A stretch of DNA of 64,000 nt from Candidatus Thalassarchaeaceae archaeon (GCA_030747485.1 JASLKP010000001.1:62001-126000); one strand, 5' to 3'. Counted from the stretch's first letter, positions 1-11,105 are shown. The notes: generated by a model not told the origin, from the letters alone. Numbers and translations are program-made.

Positions 1-4
1 TGCT

Positions 5-1270
5 TTAAGTATCGCCACGAATTGCAATTTCATCGGCTACAGCGACCTCCCATGCGGATGCATCTAGCATGCCGTACCCGTATTTTGGATGATGTTGACC
101 ATTCTGGATTGTACTTGGACGACATGAATCAGCTAGCGCTCGTTTTACCAAGTCGATGTCATCACGATCCATATTCAATCCATTTCGAGTCAAAGCATCT
201 CCGTGCCTCTCCAATATCAATGCTAAGGCTCCAGTCACGAACACGGTAGAATCACTGGTGCCAGTACTGACGGAATAGGGGACTGCAAGATCAGGATTAG
301 ATGTTGATACAATGCCGACCCCGGGAGCGGAAACTTCTGGCTTCTGATGTGGGTAGATACGAGTTTCACCATCTGTGCCTTCAGTCAATGAGCCGATTGC
401 AGTTTGATTCCACAAATTTTCATTTGCATCGACAGCCCCCACAGCAATGACACCGTCGACATTCGCTGGAATCGAGACATCGATGACATCACTGTCCGTC
501 CCACCTGAATTGCCTGCTGCTGCGACGACAAATATGCCGTGATCCAATGCATTACTCACCGCACTTGCTGTTTGTGAGCCCAGAGGGTTGTCGCGATTGG
601 GGTCCCCACCCAAAGACAGGCTGATGATATCTGCATCCATATCTTGCCAACACCACGAAATGGCTTGGGCGACTGAGGATTCAGATTGAGTCTGGCCATC
701 TTCACCTAGTGCTGCTGCAATAATCAGGCCCACACTCGGTGCAGCTCCAGTGAATGTACTACCTTTTGCAACCAAAATTCCAGCCATCATCGTACCATGG
801 AGATCGTTTCCATAATCCTTAGGCGAATTGGAACCGGAAATGAAATCTTTGAATCCCAACAAATTGACCTCACTAAAATCAGGGTGAGAAATTTCTATTC
901 CCGTATCGACAATGCAAACGTTGACGCCCTCTCCTGTCAAGGAGAAATCAGCCTTCAATGAACGAATGTTCGTATCCTCATAAGCCCACTTTGAATCCGG
1001 GGTCAACGCATCAGCGAAGTATGTGACAACCGTAGGATAGGCGAGCATCAAGCCTGCGATGAATGCCATCACGACCAACATACCCCATGGTCGCGGTGGA
1101 TTATTGCGAATGGTTTCAGATGTTGCTTGACGCCATGCTTCGGCCTGGCTAGCACTGGCACCGTATGCTTCAGGCGGATATCCTGGTGCATCAGGGTCAA
1201 TGGCAGTCAGCATCCTCGGATCTTCTGGTTCTGGAAGATACTCTAGGTGCCGATAGGGTCCAGTAGACAT
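5..1270 (-). CDS. Membrane-anchored subtilisin-like serine protease (S8)
   Basis: A 421-aa S8 peptidase. Residues about 1-60 are a Pro/Ala-rich cytoplasmic segment and residues about 62-84 form one membrane segment, so the protease domain should face outwards. Catalytic residues by position: Asp122 in VDTGIEISHPDF, His158 in DLHGTMMAGI, the oxyanion Asn254 in AAAGNSGG, and Ser339 in STGTSDSTVFVTGA. The serine motif is atypical because the usual GTSMAxP has no proline here (GTSDSTV), although the Gly-Thr-Ser core and the following Gly are kept. ATG at 1270 is preferred over GTG at 1279 because GGAGGGTGAG lies just upstream of it. The gene follows the giant aglB on the same strand after about 95 nt containing a hairpin. 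It has no obvious propeptide domain and its substrate is unknown. Confidence 0.88.
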   Translation of the reverse strand: MSTGPYRHLEYLPEPEDPRMLTAIDPDAPGYPPEAYGASASQAEAWRQATSETIRNNPPRPWGMLVVMAFIAGLMLAYPTVVTYFADALTPDSKWAYEDTNIRSLKADFSLTGEGVNVCIVDTGIEISHPDFSEVNLLGFKDFISGSNSPKDYGNDLHGTMMAGILVAKGSTFTGAAPSVGLIIAAALGEDGQTQSESSVAQAISWCWQDMDADIISLSLGGDPNRDNPLGSQTASAVSNALDHGIFVVAAAGNSGGTDSDVIDVSIPANVDGVIAVGAVDANENLWNQTAIGSLTEGTDGETRIYPHQKPEVSAPGVGIVSTSNPDLAVPYSVSTGTSDSTVFVTGALALILERHGDALTRNGLNMDRDDIDLVKRALADSCRPSTIQNGQHHPKYGYGMLDASAWEVAVADEIAIRGDT

Positions 1271-1333
1271 CTTGCTCACCCTCCGGGTATCGAATGGGGT
1301 TCATGTTCCCTTCGTGCGCTAAACGCACTCCAG

Positions 1334-1352
1334 CAGTACCTGTAAGGTACTG
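1334..1352 (-). other. 8-bp hairpin between aglB and the S8 protease gene
   Basis: Perfect inverted repeat CAGTACCT / AGGTACTG around a 3-nt loop, 13 nt past the aglB stop codon. A second, smaller inverted repeat (GTGCG / CGCAC, 5-nt loop) lies at 1314-1328. The stem and loop sizes match the start-proximal hairpins elsewhere in the window, but this one is 63 nt before the protease start. It may therefore be an aglB 3' end or terminator; there is no U-tract. Confidence 0.5.
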
Positions 1353-1365
1353 ATGTGTGATTCAA

Positions 1366-4300
1366 TCAGAATGGCTGAGCACCACGTCGTCCTGTAAACT
1401 TCCACAACATGTACATCAGGCCAAAGAACATCACTGCGACGAGAATGCCGAGCCAATAACTGGCATTTTCAGGCGCCTTCTTCTGGATGTTAACCTGGAA
1501 GATTTCATCGTCCGGTTGATCTGCTACTTGATACCCTGTTGTGTTGATGTGAAGGGTGAAATCATTTGATCCTGGTTCATATGGTGTCGTATCAACTGAA
1601 ATCTCAAACGGTATAACTTCACCACTTGGGATTGGAGCACTTGATACTCCAACGACAGAACCACTAGCATTGAGGATTTCAACGGTCACGATATCAGCAT
1701 CGACAATTCCAGTATTCTCCACATTGACGAAGAAAACGTTGACTTGATCTGCAATTGCGAATCCAGACTTGGATTGTCCAATAACACCGAAATCAGTGAT
1801 TGCAAGGTCAGGCAAAGCTGTCTTGATGGTTACCTCAAATGGAGTGTATGACGTATTGTCATCACTTGTCACCGTAACCCATACGCTAAATTCCACATCG
1901 GGTGAATCGGTAGGTGCGTGGATGTTCAACGAATACGGTTGTGTCTCACCAGGCCCGACAGGTACAGCCATTGCACCCTGAATACCCCATCCTTCTAACT
2001 CAGGATTGTCATCATTCCAAGAGATGTCGAATTGATACAAATCATCTCCATTTCCAGTGTTAACGATGTCAAACGAATACGTTTCGTCAGTTCCGGGTGT
2101 AACGCCCACAATGGCATCATCTGGAACTTCACTTTGGAAATTGTATCGTTGAGGTACGCTAAAGATTAGTTCGTACTCACTGTATGAACCATCATCATGG
2201 GCCATTTTCAGTAGAAGTGAGTGGCCCGTCGAATATGATTGAGCTGTCGACATATTCGCTGGAATGACTCTCAACACAATGGTATCATTCATTATATTGT
2301 CCAATCCCAGTTGATATTCACGCGTGAGTTCCCATTGCTCAACACCAGTTTCATTGGTACCATTCCAAATTTCGACAGTCCAGAAGGATGCATCGGCTCC
2401 ATTCATTACCACTGTCAAATCATACGAGTCCATGCCTTCATTACCTTCGTAAGCAACATCGACTGGAACAGTGGCGACAAGATATTCATTATCATCACCT
2501 TCAATGATTGTGAATACATCGTTGTCGTTCGATTCCTGTGTCACATTGACGAATCCTTCACCTACACTGAATGAAAGCGAGTGGTCAAGACGACGATTGA
2601 AGGACACAATATGATCTGGTGATTCAACACCACCACCGACAACTTCTGCTGAAAGTCCACCATCATACGACATCTCTGTTTCTCTTTCAAGTGTGGTAAA
2701 TGAGCCATCGACAGTATAATCACCAGCAGGTAATAGCAGCGATAATTCACCATTCGAATCAACGGTTGCATTCCATCGCATGGTCAATCCATTGGCCAAT
2801 ATGAGTTCAGATGAGCTGGTAATCAATTCAGTTTCAGCCAGTGTGTGTTCTGTCCCATCGAAATCAAACCAAGATGTGCCAATATTCAGGACGCTAGCCG
2901 TGGACAAGGTCACGTTTGCTTGGCCTCCTTCTGCAACCTCTGCATCAAGGAGAGTCATTGCAGCGAAGCGACCTTCTGTACCGTTGTATGTCACATGCAT
3001 AATCCAGTTACCTGGTTCGATATCTGCAGTCCACGTTCCATCCCAGGTGCCGTTATCGAGTACCTTGGTCGGATACTGAGACTGACGAGAAAGACCAGAT
3101 TCTGGGATCAGGGTGATATTGACATCGTCTGCAATCAAGTGCCACTCACTTGGCAAACTGTGCGAAATCATGCCTCCAACTGTTACAATTCCTGGAATCA
3201 GTTCAAGATCTGATGTATTGACTGCATAATCAACTGCGATTGTGGTTGAACCTGGTGAATAACCAGACTTGTTAGCAACCACTGTGTAGTTGTCATTCAC
3301 GGGTACAAATGCACGCCATGTGCCCATCATATCAGTAACCAAGTCAACGGGTCCATACTGTGTACCATTGACAGTTACGTTTGCATCTGCGATTCCTTCA
3401 CCTACATTCCATGCATCATCGTCGTTAAGATCCCAAAATAGATTTCCTGCAATTTCAACCCACTTTGATAATGTCAAATTGGTGTCAGGGTTTGCTGAAC
3501 CTGCACCAACAGTGAGAGTATAGTTTTCCAACACCCATCGTAGATTGTTATCGGTACGATTGAGACTGAGGGTCCATGTTCCTTCCATGAGATCTCCACT
3601 AATCACGCCGTCCTCATCACTTGGTCCAAGCGTGATTTCTCCGAGTGTGTCACTGGTTGCAATCACTGAGAAGCCGTTTAGAGTTTCATTACTACCTTCT
3701 TCAATGAGTGTGAGGTTGAAATGTGCAGTCTCCACGGTTTGCCAGACAATACCGGTCTGAGCTGAATCGATGAGGATGTGCCCACGGAATTCTTGCATTG
3801 GGTCGTCATTCTCATCGTTACCATCATCTTGGATGAAAGCATCGACGACAACAATCCAATCACCTTCAGCAAGATAATCAACAATCGTTCCATTCTCATC
3901 TGTCAATACTGAGAATTGTCGAATCCCATCAGCCTCTTCAAACTTGACAGACCAATTTTCCAGAGGTTCACCAATTTCATTGAGTAGAGTTGCTGAAGTA
4001 TGCCATTGTGGAACAAATCCTACATCGACATCCATTGACACGTTCCCAATTGGGACATTGAAGCGATTGTCACCGTTTGCACCCGGAGATTCATCACCAT
4101 CCTCAAGCACTGAAATGAGTGTGTTGAATGGTGTTGCATTTGCTTCATCTCGTGGATCAATTCCTGTCATTTCAAATATCCAATTTCCAACTTCTAGTTC
4201 AAGTAGAATCGAATTTGTGACATTGTTCCAGCAGTTCATAGTCGCGCCTGGATCACATGTATCGTTCGCACTGATGTTGATGGAAGAACTCGCATCAAAG

Positions 4301-7300
4301 GCACTGGTTGGATGAAGTGTGAAATCAACTCGTTGCGTTGTTCCATTGCTAATGTTGCCATCCATTTCATGATCAATGAATGGACTCACTGTAACCAGAA
4401 CATGTTCAGGTGATGCAATCATCTTGAGAGTATTATTGTCACCAATCGCTTGATGGTCGATTGTTGCCACATTCAACGTTGGTTCATTAATTGAATAAGT
4501 CCAATTTGAGGTCCCATTCTCTGTAGGTTGAATCACGTGTGATGAGAAACGTCCGTTGGAATCAACAGGCCATTGCCACGTTACACCGGTTTCGTGATGG
4601 TATGCCTCAAGTAAGAACATGTAATTTCCATATCCTGGTACTTGAGCATCGTAATATACACCCTCGCGATACAAGAACAAATCACCATCTGCTCCAAATG
4701 TAGATTGAGGCATCATTACCCCGTCATTAGGCAAGTCTTCTTCTCCAACAATGAAGTGATGACCGACCATTCGATCACCCACGACTACATGCACAGTTAG
4801 ATTGACTTCTGCACCAACGGGCAATTGGAATGAGAAGTTACCATCATCATCTGTCATAGTATCCTCTGCAATTCCGCCCCATTGAGCTACAACCATCTGA
4901 TTCTTGTGTGGTTCAAGATCACCTAGTTTGTCATTTGGCTCATACATCACTGAACCATTAACCCATTCTGATTGAACGAATTGTAGAATCATTCCTTCAA
5001 GATCCGCATCAACAATCTCAACTTCCTCGTACAAAATCTGATCTTCATCTAATGTACCGGTAGCAACCCATTCTCCGATTGCCAACTCGACATTGTAGGA
5101 ACCATTGCCGTTATCTCGGGCATCAATTCCAATGCCTGCAAACATATTGACGAATGTGACATTCTCTCCTTCAAGTGGTTGACCAGTGGAATCAATTAAT
5201 GTGAAATCGATGTCATACATTGGAGGGATATTATCGACATTGTCTGCAGTAATATTCTCACCAGTGTCAGGAGTGACTCGAATGAGATTTGAACGATATT
5301 CATCATACCCGTCTTCATCCGCGTCCATGACAAGGAAGTATTCACCTTGCAATACTGGACCGATTCCGAATGAACCTTCTTCATCAGTTTCAAAGTAACA
5401 TGGAGCCCATACAACCTCGCCACAGGACTCATTGACATCTGCTTCAAGATCGTTGGCAGAGATTATCTCCATTCGACCGGTGACAATCTCTCCACTCATG
5501 AGTTTAGCATCGCCTTGAATCCAAGTACCTGGTAATTTGAGTTCAATGTCCTTGACAGGATCCAAAGGAATCTCAAGAGGCATTGGAAGGACTACTTCCT
5601 CACCATTGTCAAACAACACAGCAACGTGATAAGTTCCCGGAATCGCATCAACAAGATGGAATGAACCTGGCTTGACCATCTCACCACTGAATTGTCCTGT
5701 ACCTTGGAAAACACCGGTACCATTGATTGTTCCATAAGTGGTCAAGTTGGTATCAGATGTGTCGACTTCAAAGTAACCAGCTCCAATGATGGTCTCTCGG
5801 TAAAGAGACGAGATGAATGAGGCAGTTTCATTGGCAGTGAATCTGCCTGAGATGCCCTCAACCATTCCATCGATCATGAACGTGTTTGTGATGTTAGAAT
5901 CAGGCAAACAATAGGTTGCGTTTTCTGCCATCGTATTATTGACACATGGAGGTGCAGGGTCACCATCAATTGAACCGACGAGAATTCCACGACCTGCGAC
6001 TGTACCTTCACCAGTGAAGGAATGATCATGAAGAATCATGCGGGTATAACTTCCTGTGAAATCAGTGGCAGTAACCACTCCCTCTGACATCATTGTACCA
6101 GGACCGGTGAATGTAACTTCACCAGTTGCAGATGGACCGTATTCACGCTCACCCTCAACTTCACCAACAGACGTTGTGATGTGGTATGCATCTTGACGAG
6201 ACATATCCCAAATGTTTGAGATTCTCAAATCCATATTCGCAAGAGGTTGGTCTCCGAATTCACCTTCACCTTCCCAATTGACGGTACCAGAAGCACCACT
6301 CGCATCGATTTCAATGGATGCTGTCAGAACAGAGGCACCATTTGAATGACCATCTACACCGTTGACATGAACAGTGGTCTCGCCCAACCAAGTTGAACCA
6401 GATACATTGCCAAGAATTCCAGTGATTGGATTCACTTGACGCTCTTCATTTTCATCAGTCACCATGTCGATGAGCCATGCTTGTGCTGATTGACCTTGGT
6501 CAGCTACAGATGAACGCATTTCATCACGAGCAATGTCCAGATTAGATTCACCCATGAATGCAGAAATTCGTATTCGACCAGAGGGTACTCGGATGCTGAA
6601 ATGACCTTCATCATCTGCGTTGGCTGTGGCAATTGGAACCCAATAGGTTCGTGAATCAAAATCTTCCACATCTTCACCACTAAACGCATCACGCTCAATG
6701 AGTAGTTTTGCGTTAGGAACGGTTCCAATTTCACCTAGTACGACGTCACCTTCGATGGTAGCGCCCGAATAATATTTCAGAATCTTAACACCAGTATTGG
6801 CATCACCAAGACCTAGGTCTTCTCCAGAATTATACCAATTGGCAATCACGAAATGATTCATCATTGCACCCGGAAGTGGCCGAGCGAACATGAGAGGCGT
6901 GTTTGGAGTACCGTATGCATAGCTACTCAGATGTTGAGCAGGTTGTGCAGATGTGCGGTCTTCAGCCGAAATATCCAGGCCCAATTGAGTACTACCGTAA
7001 CCAATGTAACTTCGTGCAATCATGGTGTCAAAGAATGATGGTTGATGTTCAACAAGAACATCGACCAACTCAATCATATCTGTTCCAGTACCGGATTGGG
7101 CGGTCAGAATATCATTCATGTACGCTTCTTCAAACTCCGCACCAGTCATCGCTTGCTCTGGTTGAGCACCACGCTTTGTAATGTAAATCGATTCAAGATA
7201 TTGGTCAGGATCAAGTCCACTCAACGTGGTAGGTGCATAGAAAATTCCGGTAGGGTTACCATAATGCAAATTTTGATCATCATACTGATATCCACCAATC

Positions 7301-10300
7301 GGGTATAGGCGATTGTCTACAGCGAAATATCTGATGTCGTGATTACGGACAACAGTTTCACCAGGTCCACCATCATAAGTTGCGACTTCATACTCGATGG
7401 AAGTCAATCCATGATAGATGTCTACCAACTCAGGCATGGTGAACACAGTCATGAGGAAATCGCGGGTGAAAGCATAGCGTGCATTTTGCCTGTGCAATGA
7501 TGTGGATACATCATCGAAATCATCGACAAGGTCACTGGTGTACCAATAATCTCCGATGATATAGTGCGTAGCAGCAGCACTGAATCCATCTTCACCCCAA
7601 TTGATATTACTTTCAATATCAAAGTGAGTCTTTGCATCATTCAAAGAAGTATATTCTCCAAAGAATTCACCGTCTTCGTAAAGACGGAACGTAGTGTTCT
7701 CTTCCAAGGTACCATCACTCTGCATCAAATGTCCTTCTGCAAGAACGACATCGTCTGCTGAACCAATGACTGTGAAAGCACGATCAGCAACCGCTTGCCC
7801 GTTAGGCAACTTGCTGATTGCGACCCATTCATCCCATGTGTCAGTGGACATTTGTTGCATCATTACATTGTGGAATGCAGGTGTGAAACGCTCACCATCT
7901 TCATCCAGTGGATCATTCGTTACTTCGTAACGCATGTCTCCTTCTGCAAGGGTTGCAATGTAGAGTGCAAGTGTATCGTGTTCACCGCCGGCCAGCAACA
8001 TGTTTCCAGCCGCAGGAATTCCAGACTGGAAGTTGTCAGCAACGGTCGGGTGTTGACCTTGAGCAAGTGCTTGGAATCCATAATCCCACCAAGATACGAA
8101 GGCGGGTCGTTCTGTAAACGACTCATCAGCATCTTGCTGCTCTAACCATTCGTAGGCCTGATTCCATGAACGCCCATTGAAACCGGGACCGAATGTTCCC
8201 ATGTACCAACATTGTCCTTGACAAGTCGCAGCCTCATCATCATCGATTCCGTAATCCATGTATGGAGATCCATCAAATACTGACCAACCCAACAAATCCT
8301 TTCTCAAAATGTCAGGCATGATATCATGAATGGTTGCATCAACTTGTTTTGCACTCGTTTCACTTCGTGGAATACCAGAATCCAACCCATAAATGGCGTG
8401 TTGACTGAATAACATCAGAAGTACTAGCATGACTGCAGGTACACCTGGATGCTTTCGACTTGCTCCAAGTGTTGAACTGAATCTAGCCCTTGAACCAGAC
8501 GATCCTAATCGACGCCATGTCTTGGCGTATTCCTTGGCACCACCAACGCGCCACAAGCCACCAATGGCTGAAGCGCCCATAATTGCCATGGCAGGTGTTG
8601 CGTTGAACATGAATCGGCCAGCGGACCAAGCCATGTACGATGCGACAAGAATCCAAACAGACAAAACGATCTCTGGTTGCTTTCGATGTCTCACACCACG
8701 CCATAAACATACGAAGCCCATTCCCAATGAAAGCAAGAAGACTAGGGGTCCGAAGTTTGCAAACAGTTGTCCACGACTTGGTGCCTGTGCCTCAGCAATG
8801 GTGCCGAAAATCTTGTTCTTAGAGAAGTAGAATCCACCAGTAAAGAGAATGTCCCAACCGTTGTAGATTTCAAGCACCTGCAAGAGGTATAGTGTCCCCA
8901 ATACGAAGGTAAGAACACCGCCACCCATGACGAGTACCATCAACCAAGGTTTGTCACGGAATGATGTGACAACCCAGCCGTTAATCACCGTGAAGCCTAG
9001 AATGTAGAACATCGGTTGGAAACCGCTAGCATCCCATAGTAGGTTCAATTGCAGATTTCCATAGAATGGCAATGGCAACAAGAATGCTGTAATCATCATC
9101 ACGATGGCTGCTGAAGTCAGTGGCATACTGTCTCGACGTCTGAGAAGATTGAGTGCCGTTTGGACGAAATATGCAGCATAGATAATAGCCAATCCATAGA
9201 CGAATCCTTTCCAACCCAATGCGACTGTTGCAATCGACACACCAGCAAGAATTGCATAAGCCATCGCTTGTGCATGCTTGGTGAATGAGGCCTGGATACC
9301 CTTCAACATATGAAGAGGATTCCAATGTGATGTCTCAAGTAATCGATCACTGCCAGCACATTCAACGGCACAAAGCCAGAAGTAGAATCCTAGAGACATG
9401 AACAATATCACGAATGCATCGTGATCTGCCAGAGCGAAGGTACTGTGACTAACGTGACCAGGCATCAAGGCGATGAGCCATGCACCAACTGCACCTGCAC
9501 CCGCTCCAAAGAATCGGCGGCATGTTGCAGCAATCGGCAAGACTGTCAATGCACCATAAAGTGCAGGAAGACCAGCAACGGACCACCAAACAGCATCATT
9601 GGCATCTCCTGCCAAGAATGGATTCAACAGTTCTCCGCCAAGAGCAAGAGTCCAGGTGAACAATGGAGGTCGAGGGTTAATCGAACCGATTGGATATGAA
9701 CGATCCATATCGATGACGAAATGACTGTTTTGAGCAAGGATGTAATCTACAGCCCGCTTCATGTACCAAGGGTCAGAACCTCCAGTCATATCCCACTCGC
9801 CAGTTCCAGCAGCATTCATTGCTGGAATAACGTTCCACAATGTACGAACGGTTAGAGCTGTCAAAAGAGCAGCACCAACGGTGATACCATACCAATGTTG
9901 ACCCCACCATTGTCGTGCAAGACCTGCTTGACGACGTTCGGGAACACGCAATAGCTTACCCGTAAATCCTGCCCACAGTACTGCTGAGTTCGCCCAGAAG
10001 AAGATTCCGAACCAAGTGAACACACCAAGACCTCCGGTGAGCACTTCAGGATTATACATCCCCATGTCCTGGAAATTTCCAAGACTGTAGATGATCCAGT
10101 TCACAGCGATTAGACCACCCATTGTACGCCAATGTTCTGCCCAGCAATAGGCAACAAACATCGCGATTAATCCAGTAAAGAAGGCCCAGAAGAAGCCGAT
10201 ATGATGTCCTAGCCAAATGGCATCAGCACTTTCCAACGAATGTAGATGCCATAGACTCAAACCGTGAGCTGAGACCCATGTCATCAAACCAGCAAACAAC

Positions 10301-10959
10301 GGGATGTAATCATGCTCAAGTTTTTCTGGCAATTTGCAAAACCAACTACCTTTACCAGCATTTTGTAGACGCCCGCGCATTGCAAGAGCAATGACGACAC
10401 TAATCAAAATCGAAAGTATCCACCATGTGAAAAAGAGGTATCCTGTGACCGTACGGTCGACATCTATCAGATTGTAAACTGTGTATTCTGCATTCAATGT
10501 ACCTTCACTGGCCCAACTATTACCGGCAACTGCAACCTGAATACCATACAGGAATCCGGCAACAATGCCCAATAGAATGATTTCTTCTTCGTGACGCTTT
10601 GCACGATCAAAAATGTGCACACCAATTGCAGTGACAGTGAAGACCAAACCAATCAAGGCGGCTCCAACGTTGATGCAGAACAAGCCTGCAGCACCAATCA
10701 ACATGGCAAATCCGAGGGATACGAGAGAGGGGCGTGTCCCAACAGGTTCGAAGATGATGCGAGGTGCTTTGCCTAGAAGGCCACCAGCAAGTAATACGGT
10801 GGTCAACATCAGCAGTGTATTCCAATTGCTTTCATCATAATCGGCTACCTTCCAAGTGGCTGCTAACATCATGGCAAGCATGATGGCAATTGTCACTGGG
10901 ATGGCTAACAATCCAAACAGTGGATTGTTAATCGCCCGGTTACCATTTTCTGTTTCCAT
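1366..10959 (-). CDS. aglB: Giant AglB/STT3-type oligosaccharyltransferase with extra N-terminal membrane domain and long extracellular extension
   Basis: About 3,197 aa; archaeal AglB is usually around 800-1,000 aa. GT66 catalytic features are present: GSDPWYMKR (Asp396) in the first external loop, ALADHDAF (Asp512/Asp514) matching the second acidic motif, and WWDYG at 957-961. The enzyme transfers a lipid-linked glycan to Asn in N-x-S/T sequons on the outer face of the membrane. Two additions stand out. About 350 residues with roughly ten hydrophobic segments precede the core, where STT3 normally starts with one segment. About 1,700 residues follow the usual AglB C-terminal beta domain: repeated carboxypeptidase-regulatory-like and SdrD-like beta modules with many N-x-S/T sequons, a CARDB-like module near 3050, and a last membrane segment near 3165-3187. 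ATG at 10959 is chosen because AGAGGG lies 6 nt before it; in-frame starts reach 10986. It follows purD on the same strand. Confidence 0.93.
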   Translation of the reverse strand: METENGNRAINNPLFGLLAIPVTIAIMLAMMLAATWKVADYDESNWNTLLMLTTVLLAGGLLGKAPRIIFEPVGTRPSLVSLGFAMLIGAAGLFCINVGAALIGLVFTVTAIGVHIFDRAKRHEEEIILLGIVAGFLYGIQVAVAGNSWASEGTLNAEYTVYNLIDVDRTVTGYLFFTWWILSILISVVIALAMRGRLQNAGKGSWFCKLPEKLEHDYIPLFAGLMTWVSAHGLSLWHLHSLESADAIWLGHHIGFFWAFFTGLIAMFVAYCWAEHWRTMGGLIAVNWIIYSLGNFQDMGMYNPEVLTGGLGVFTWFGIFFWANSAVLWAGFTGKLLRVPERRQAGLARQWWGQHWYGITVGAALLTALTVRTLWNVIPAMNAAGTGEWDMTGGSDPWYMKRAVDYILAQNSHFVIDMDRSYPIGSINPRPPLFTWTLALGGELLNPFLAGDANDAVWWSVAGLPALYGALTVLPIAATCRRFFGAGAGAVGAWLIALMPGHVSHSTFALADHDAFVILFMSLGFYFWLCAVECAGSDRLLETSHWNPLHMLKGIQASFTKHAQAMAYAILAGVSIATVALGWKGFVYGLAIIYAAYFVQTALNLLRRRDSMPLTSAAIVMMITAFLLPLPFYGNLQLNLLWDASGFQPMFYILGFTVINGWVVTSFRDKPWLMVLVMGGGVLTFVLGTLYLLQVLEIYNGWDILFTGGFYFSKNKIFGTIAEAQAPSRGQLFANFGPLVFLLSLGMGFVCLWRGVRHRKQPEIVLSVWILVASYMAWSAGRFMFNATPAMAIMGASAIGGLWRVGGAKEYAKTWRRLGSSGSRARFSSTLGASRKHPGVPAVMLVLLMLFSQHAIYGLDSGIPRSETSAKQVDATIHDIMPDILRKDLLGWSVFDGSPYMDYGIDDDEAATCQGQCWYMGTFGPGFNGRSWNQAYEWLEQQDADESFTERPAFVSWWDYGFQALAQGQHPTVADNFQSGIPAAGNMLLAGGEHDTLALYIATLAEGDMRYEVTNDPLDEDGERFTPAFHNVMMQQMSTDTWDEWVAISKLPNGQAVADRAFTVIGSADDVVLAEGHLMQSDGTLEENTTFRLYEDGEFFGEYTSLNDAKTHFDIESNINWGEDGFSAAATHYIIGDYWYTSDLVDDFDDVSTSLHRQNARYAFTRDFLMTVFTMPELVDIYHGLTSIEYEVATYDGGPGETVVRNHDIRYFAVDNRLYPIGGYQYDDQNLHYGNPTGIFYAPTTLSGLDPDQYLESIYITKRGAQPEQAMTGAEFEEAYMNDILTAQSGTGTDMIELVDVLVEHQPSFFDTMIARSYIGYGSTQLGLDISAEDRTSAQPAQHLSSYAYGTPNTPLMFARPLPGAMMNHFVIANWYNSGEDLGLGDANTGVKILKYYSGATIEGDVVLGEIGTVPNAKLLIERDAFSGEDVEDFDSRTYWVPIATANADDEGHFSIRVPSGRIRISAFMGESNLDIARDEMRSSVADQGQSAQAWLIDMVTDENEERQVNPITGILGNVSGSTWLGETTVHVNGVDGHSNGASVLTASIEIDASGASGTVNWEGEGEFGDQPLANMDLRISNIWDMSRQDAYHITTSVGEVEGEREYGPSATGEVTFTGPGTMMSEGVVTATDFTGSYTRMILHDHSFTGEGTVAGRGILVGSIDGDPAPPCVNNTMAENATYCLPDSNITNTFMIDGMVEGISGRFTANETASFISSLYRETIIGAGYFEVDTSDTNLTTYGTINGTGVFQGTGQFSGEMVKPGSFHLVDAIPGTYHVAVLFDNGEEVVLPMPLEIPLDPVKDIELKLPGTWIQGDAKLMSGEIVTGRMEIISANDLEADVNESCGEVVWAPCYFETDEEGSFGIGPVLQGEYFLVMDADEDGYDEYRSNLIRVTPDTGENITADNVDNIPPMYDIDFTLIDSTGQPLEGENVTFVNMFAGIGIDARDNGNGSYNVELAIGEWVATGTLDEDQILYEEVEIVDADLEGMILQFVQSEWVNGSVMYEPNDKLGDLEPHKNQMVVAQWGGIAEDTMTDDDGNFSFQLPVGAEVNLTVHVVVGDRMVGHHFIVGEEDLPNDGVMMPQSTFGADGDLFLYREGVYYDAQVPGYGNYMFLLEAYHHETGVTWQWPVDSNGRFSSHVIQPTENGTSNWTYSINEPTLNVATIDHQAIGDNNTLKMIASPEHVLVTVSPFIDHEMDGNISNGTTQRVDFTLHPTSAFDASSSINISANDTCDPGATMNCWNNVTNSILLELEVGNWIFEMTGIDPRDEANATPFNTLISVLEDGDESPGANGDNRFNVPIGNVSMDVDVGFVPQWHTSATLLNEIGEPLENWSVKFEEADGIRQFSVLTDENGTIVDYLAEGDWIVVVDAFIQDDGNDENDDPMQEFRGHILIDSAQTGIVWQTVETAHFNLTLIEEGSNETLNGFSVIATSDTLGEITLGPSDEDGVISGDLMEGTWTLSLNRTDNNLRWVLENYTLTVGAGSANPDTNLTLSKWVEIAGNLFWDLNDDDAWNVGEGIADANVTVNGTQYGPVDLVTDMMGTWRAFVPVNDNYTVVANKSGYSPGSTTIAVDYAVNTSDLELIPGIVTVGGMISHSLPSEWHLIADDVNITLIPESGLSRQSQYPTKVLDNGTWDGTWTADIEPGNWIMHVTYNGTEGRFAAMTLLDAEVAEGGQANVTLSTASVLNIGTSWFDFDGTEHTLAETELITSSSELILANGLTMRWNATVDSNGELSLLLPAGDYTVDGSFTTLERETEMSYDGGLSAEVVGGGVESPDHIVSFNRRLDHSLSFSVGEGFVNVTQESNDNDVFTIIEGDDNEYLVATVPVDVAYEGNEGMDSYDLTVVMNGADASFWTVEIWNGTNETGVEQWELTREYQLGLDNIMNDTIVLRVIPANMSTAQSYSTGHSLLLKMAHDDGSYSEYELIFSVPQRYNFQSEVPDDAIVGVTPGTDETYSFDIVNTGNGDDLYQFDISWNDDNPELEGWGIQGAMAVPVGPGETQPYSLNIHAPTDSPDVEFSVWVTVTSDDNTSYTPFEVTIKTALPDLAITDFGVIGQSKSGFAIADQVNVFFVNVENTGIVDADIVTVEILNASGSVVGVSSAPIPSGEVIPFEISVDTTPYEPGSNDFTLHINTTGYQVADQPDDEIFQVNIQKKAPENASYWLGILVAVMFFGLMYMLWKFTGRRGAQPF

Positions 10960-11028
10960 TTTTTTCCCTCTCATTGGGTTACTCACAGCATACGCTATAC
11001 TGTCAGCGACGCCGCGACTTTAGGCCTC

Positions 11029-11038
11029 GTTATAACCC
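11029..11038 (-). promoter_or_regulatory. Possible TATA box for aglB
   Basis: On the minus strand, GGTTATAACG lies about 70 nt before the aglB start, in the only non-coding gap (146 nt) between purD and aglB. It resembles an archaeal TATA element. The same gap holds two GC-rich inverted repeats at 11044-11057 and 11058-11067 (GCGCATGCGC). No start-site data are available, so this is a weak call. Confidence 0.3.
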
Positions 11039-11105
11039 CTCCTTACGCGCTCGCGTAGCGCATGCGCGAAAATTGGTACGCAGTACGGCGTTTATCAAGT
11101 AGGGC

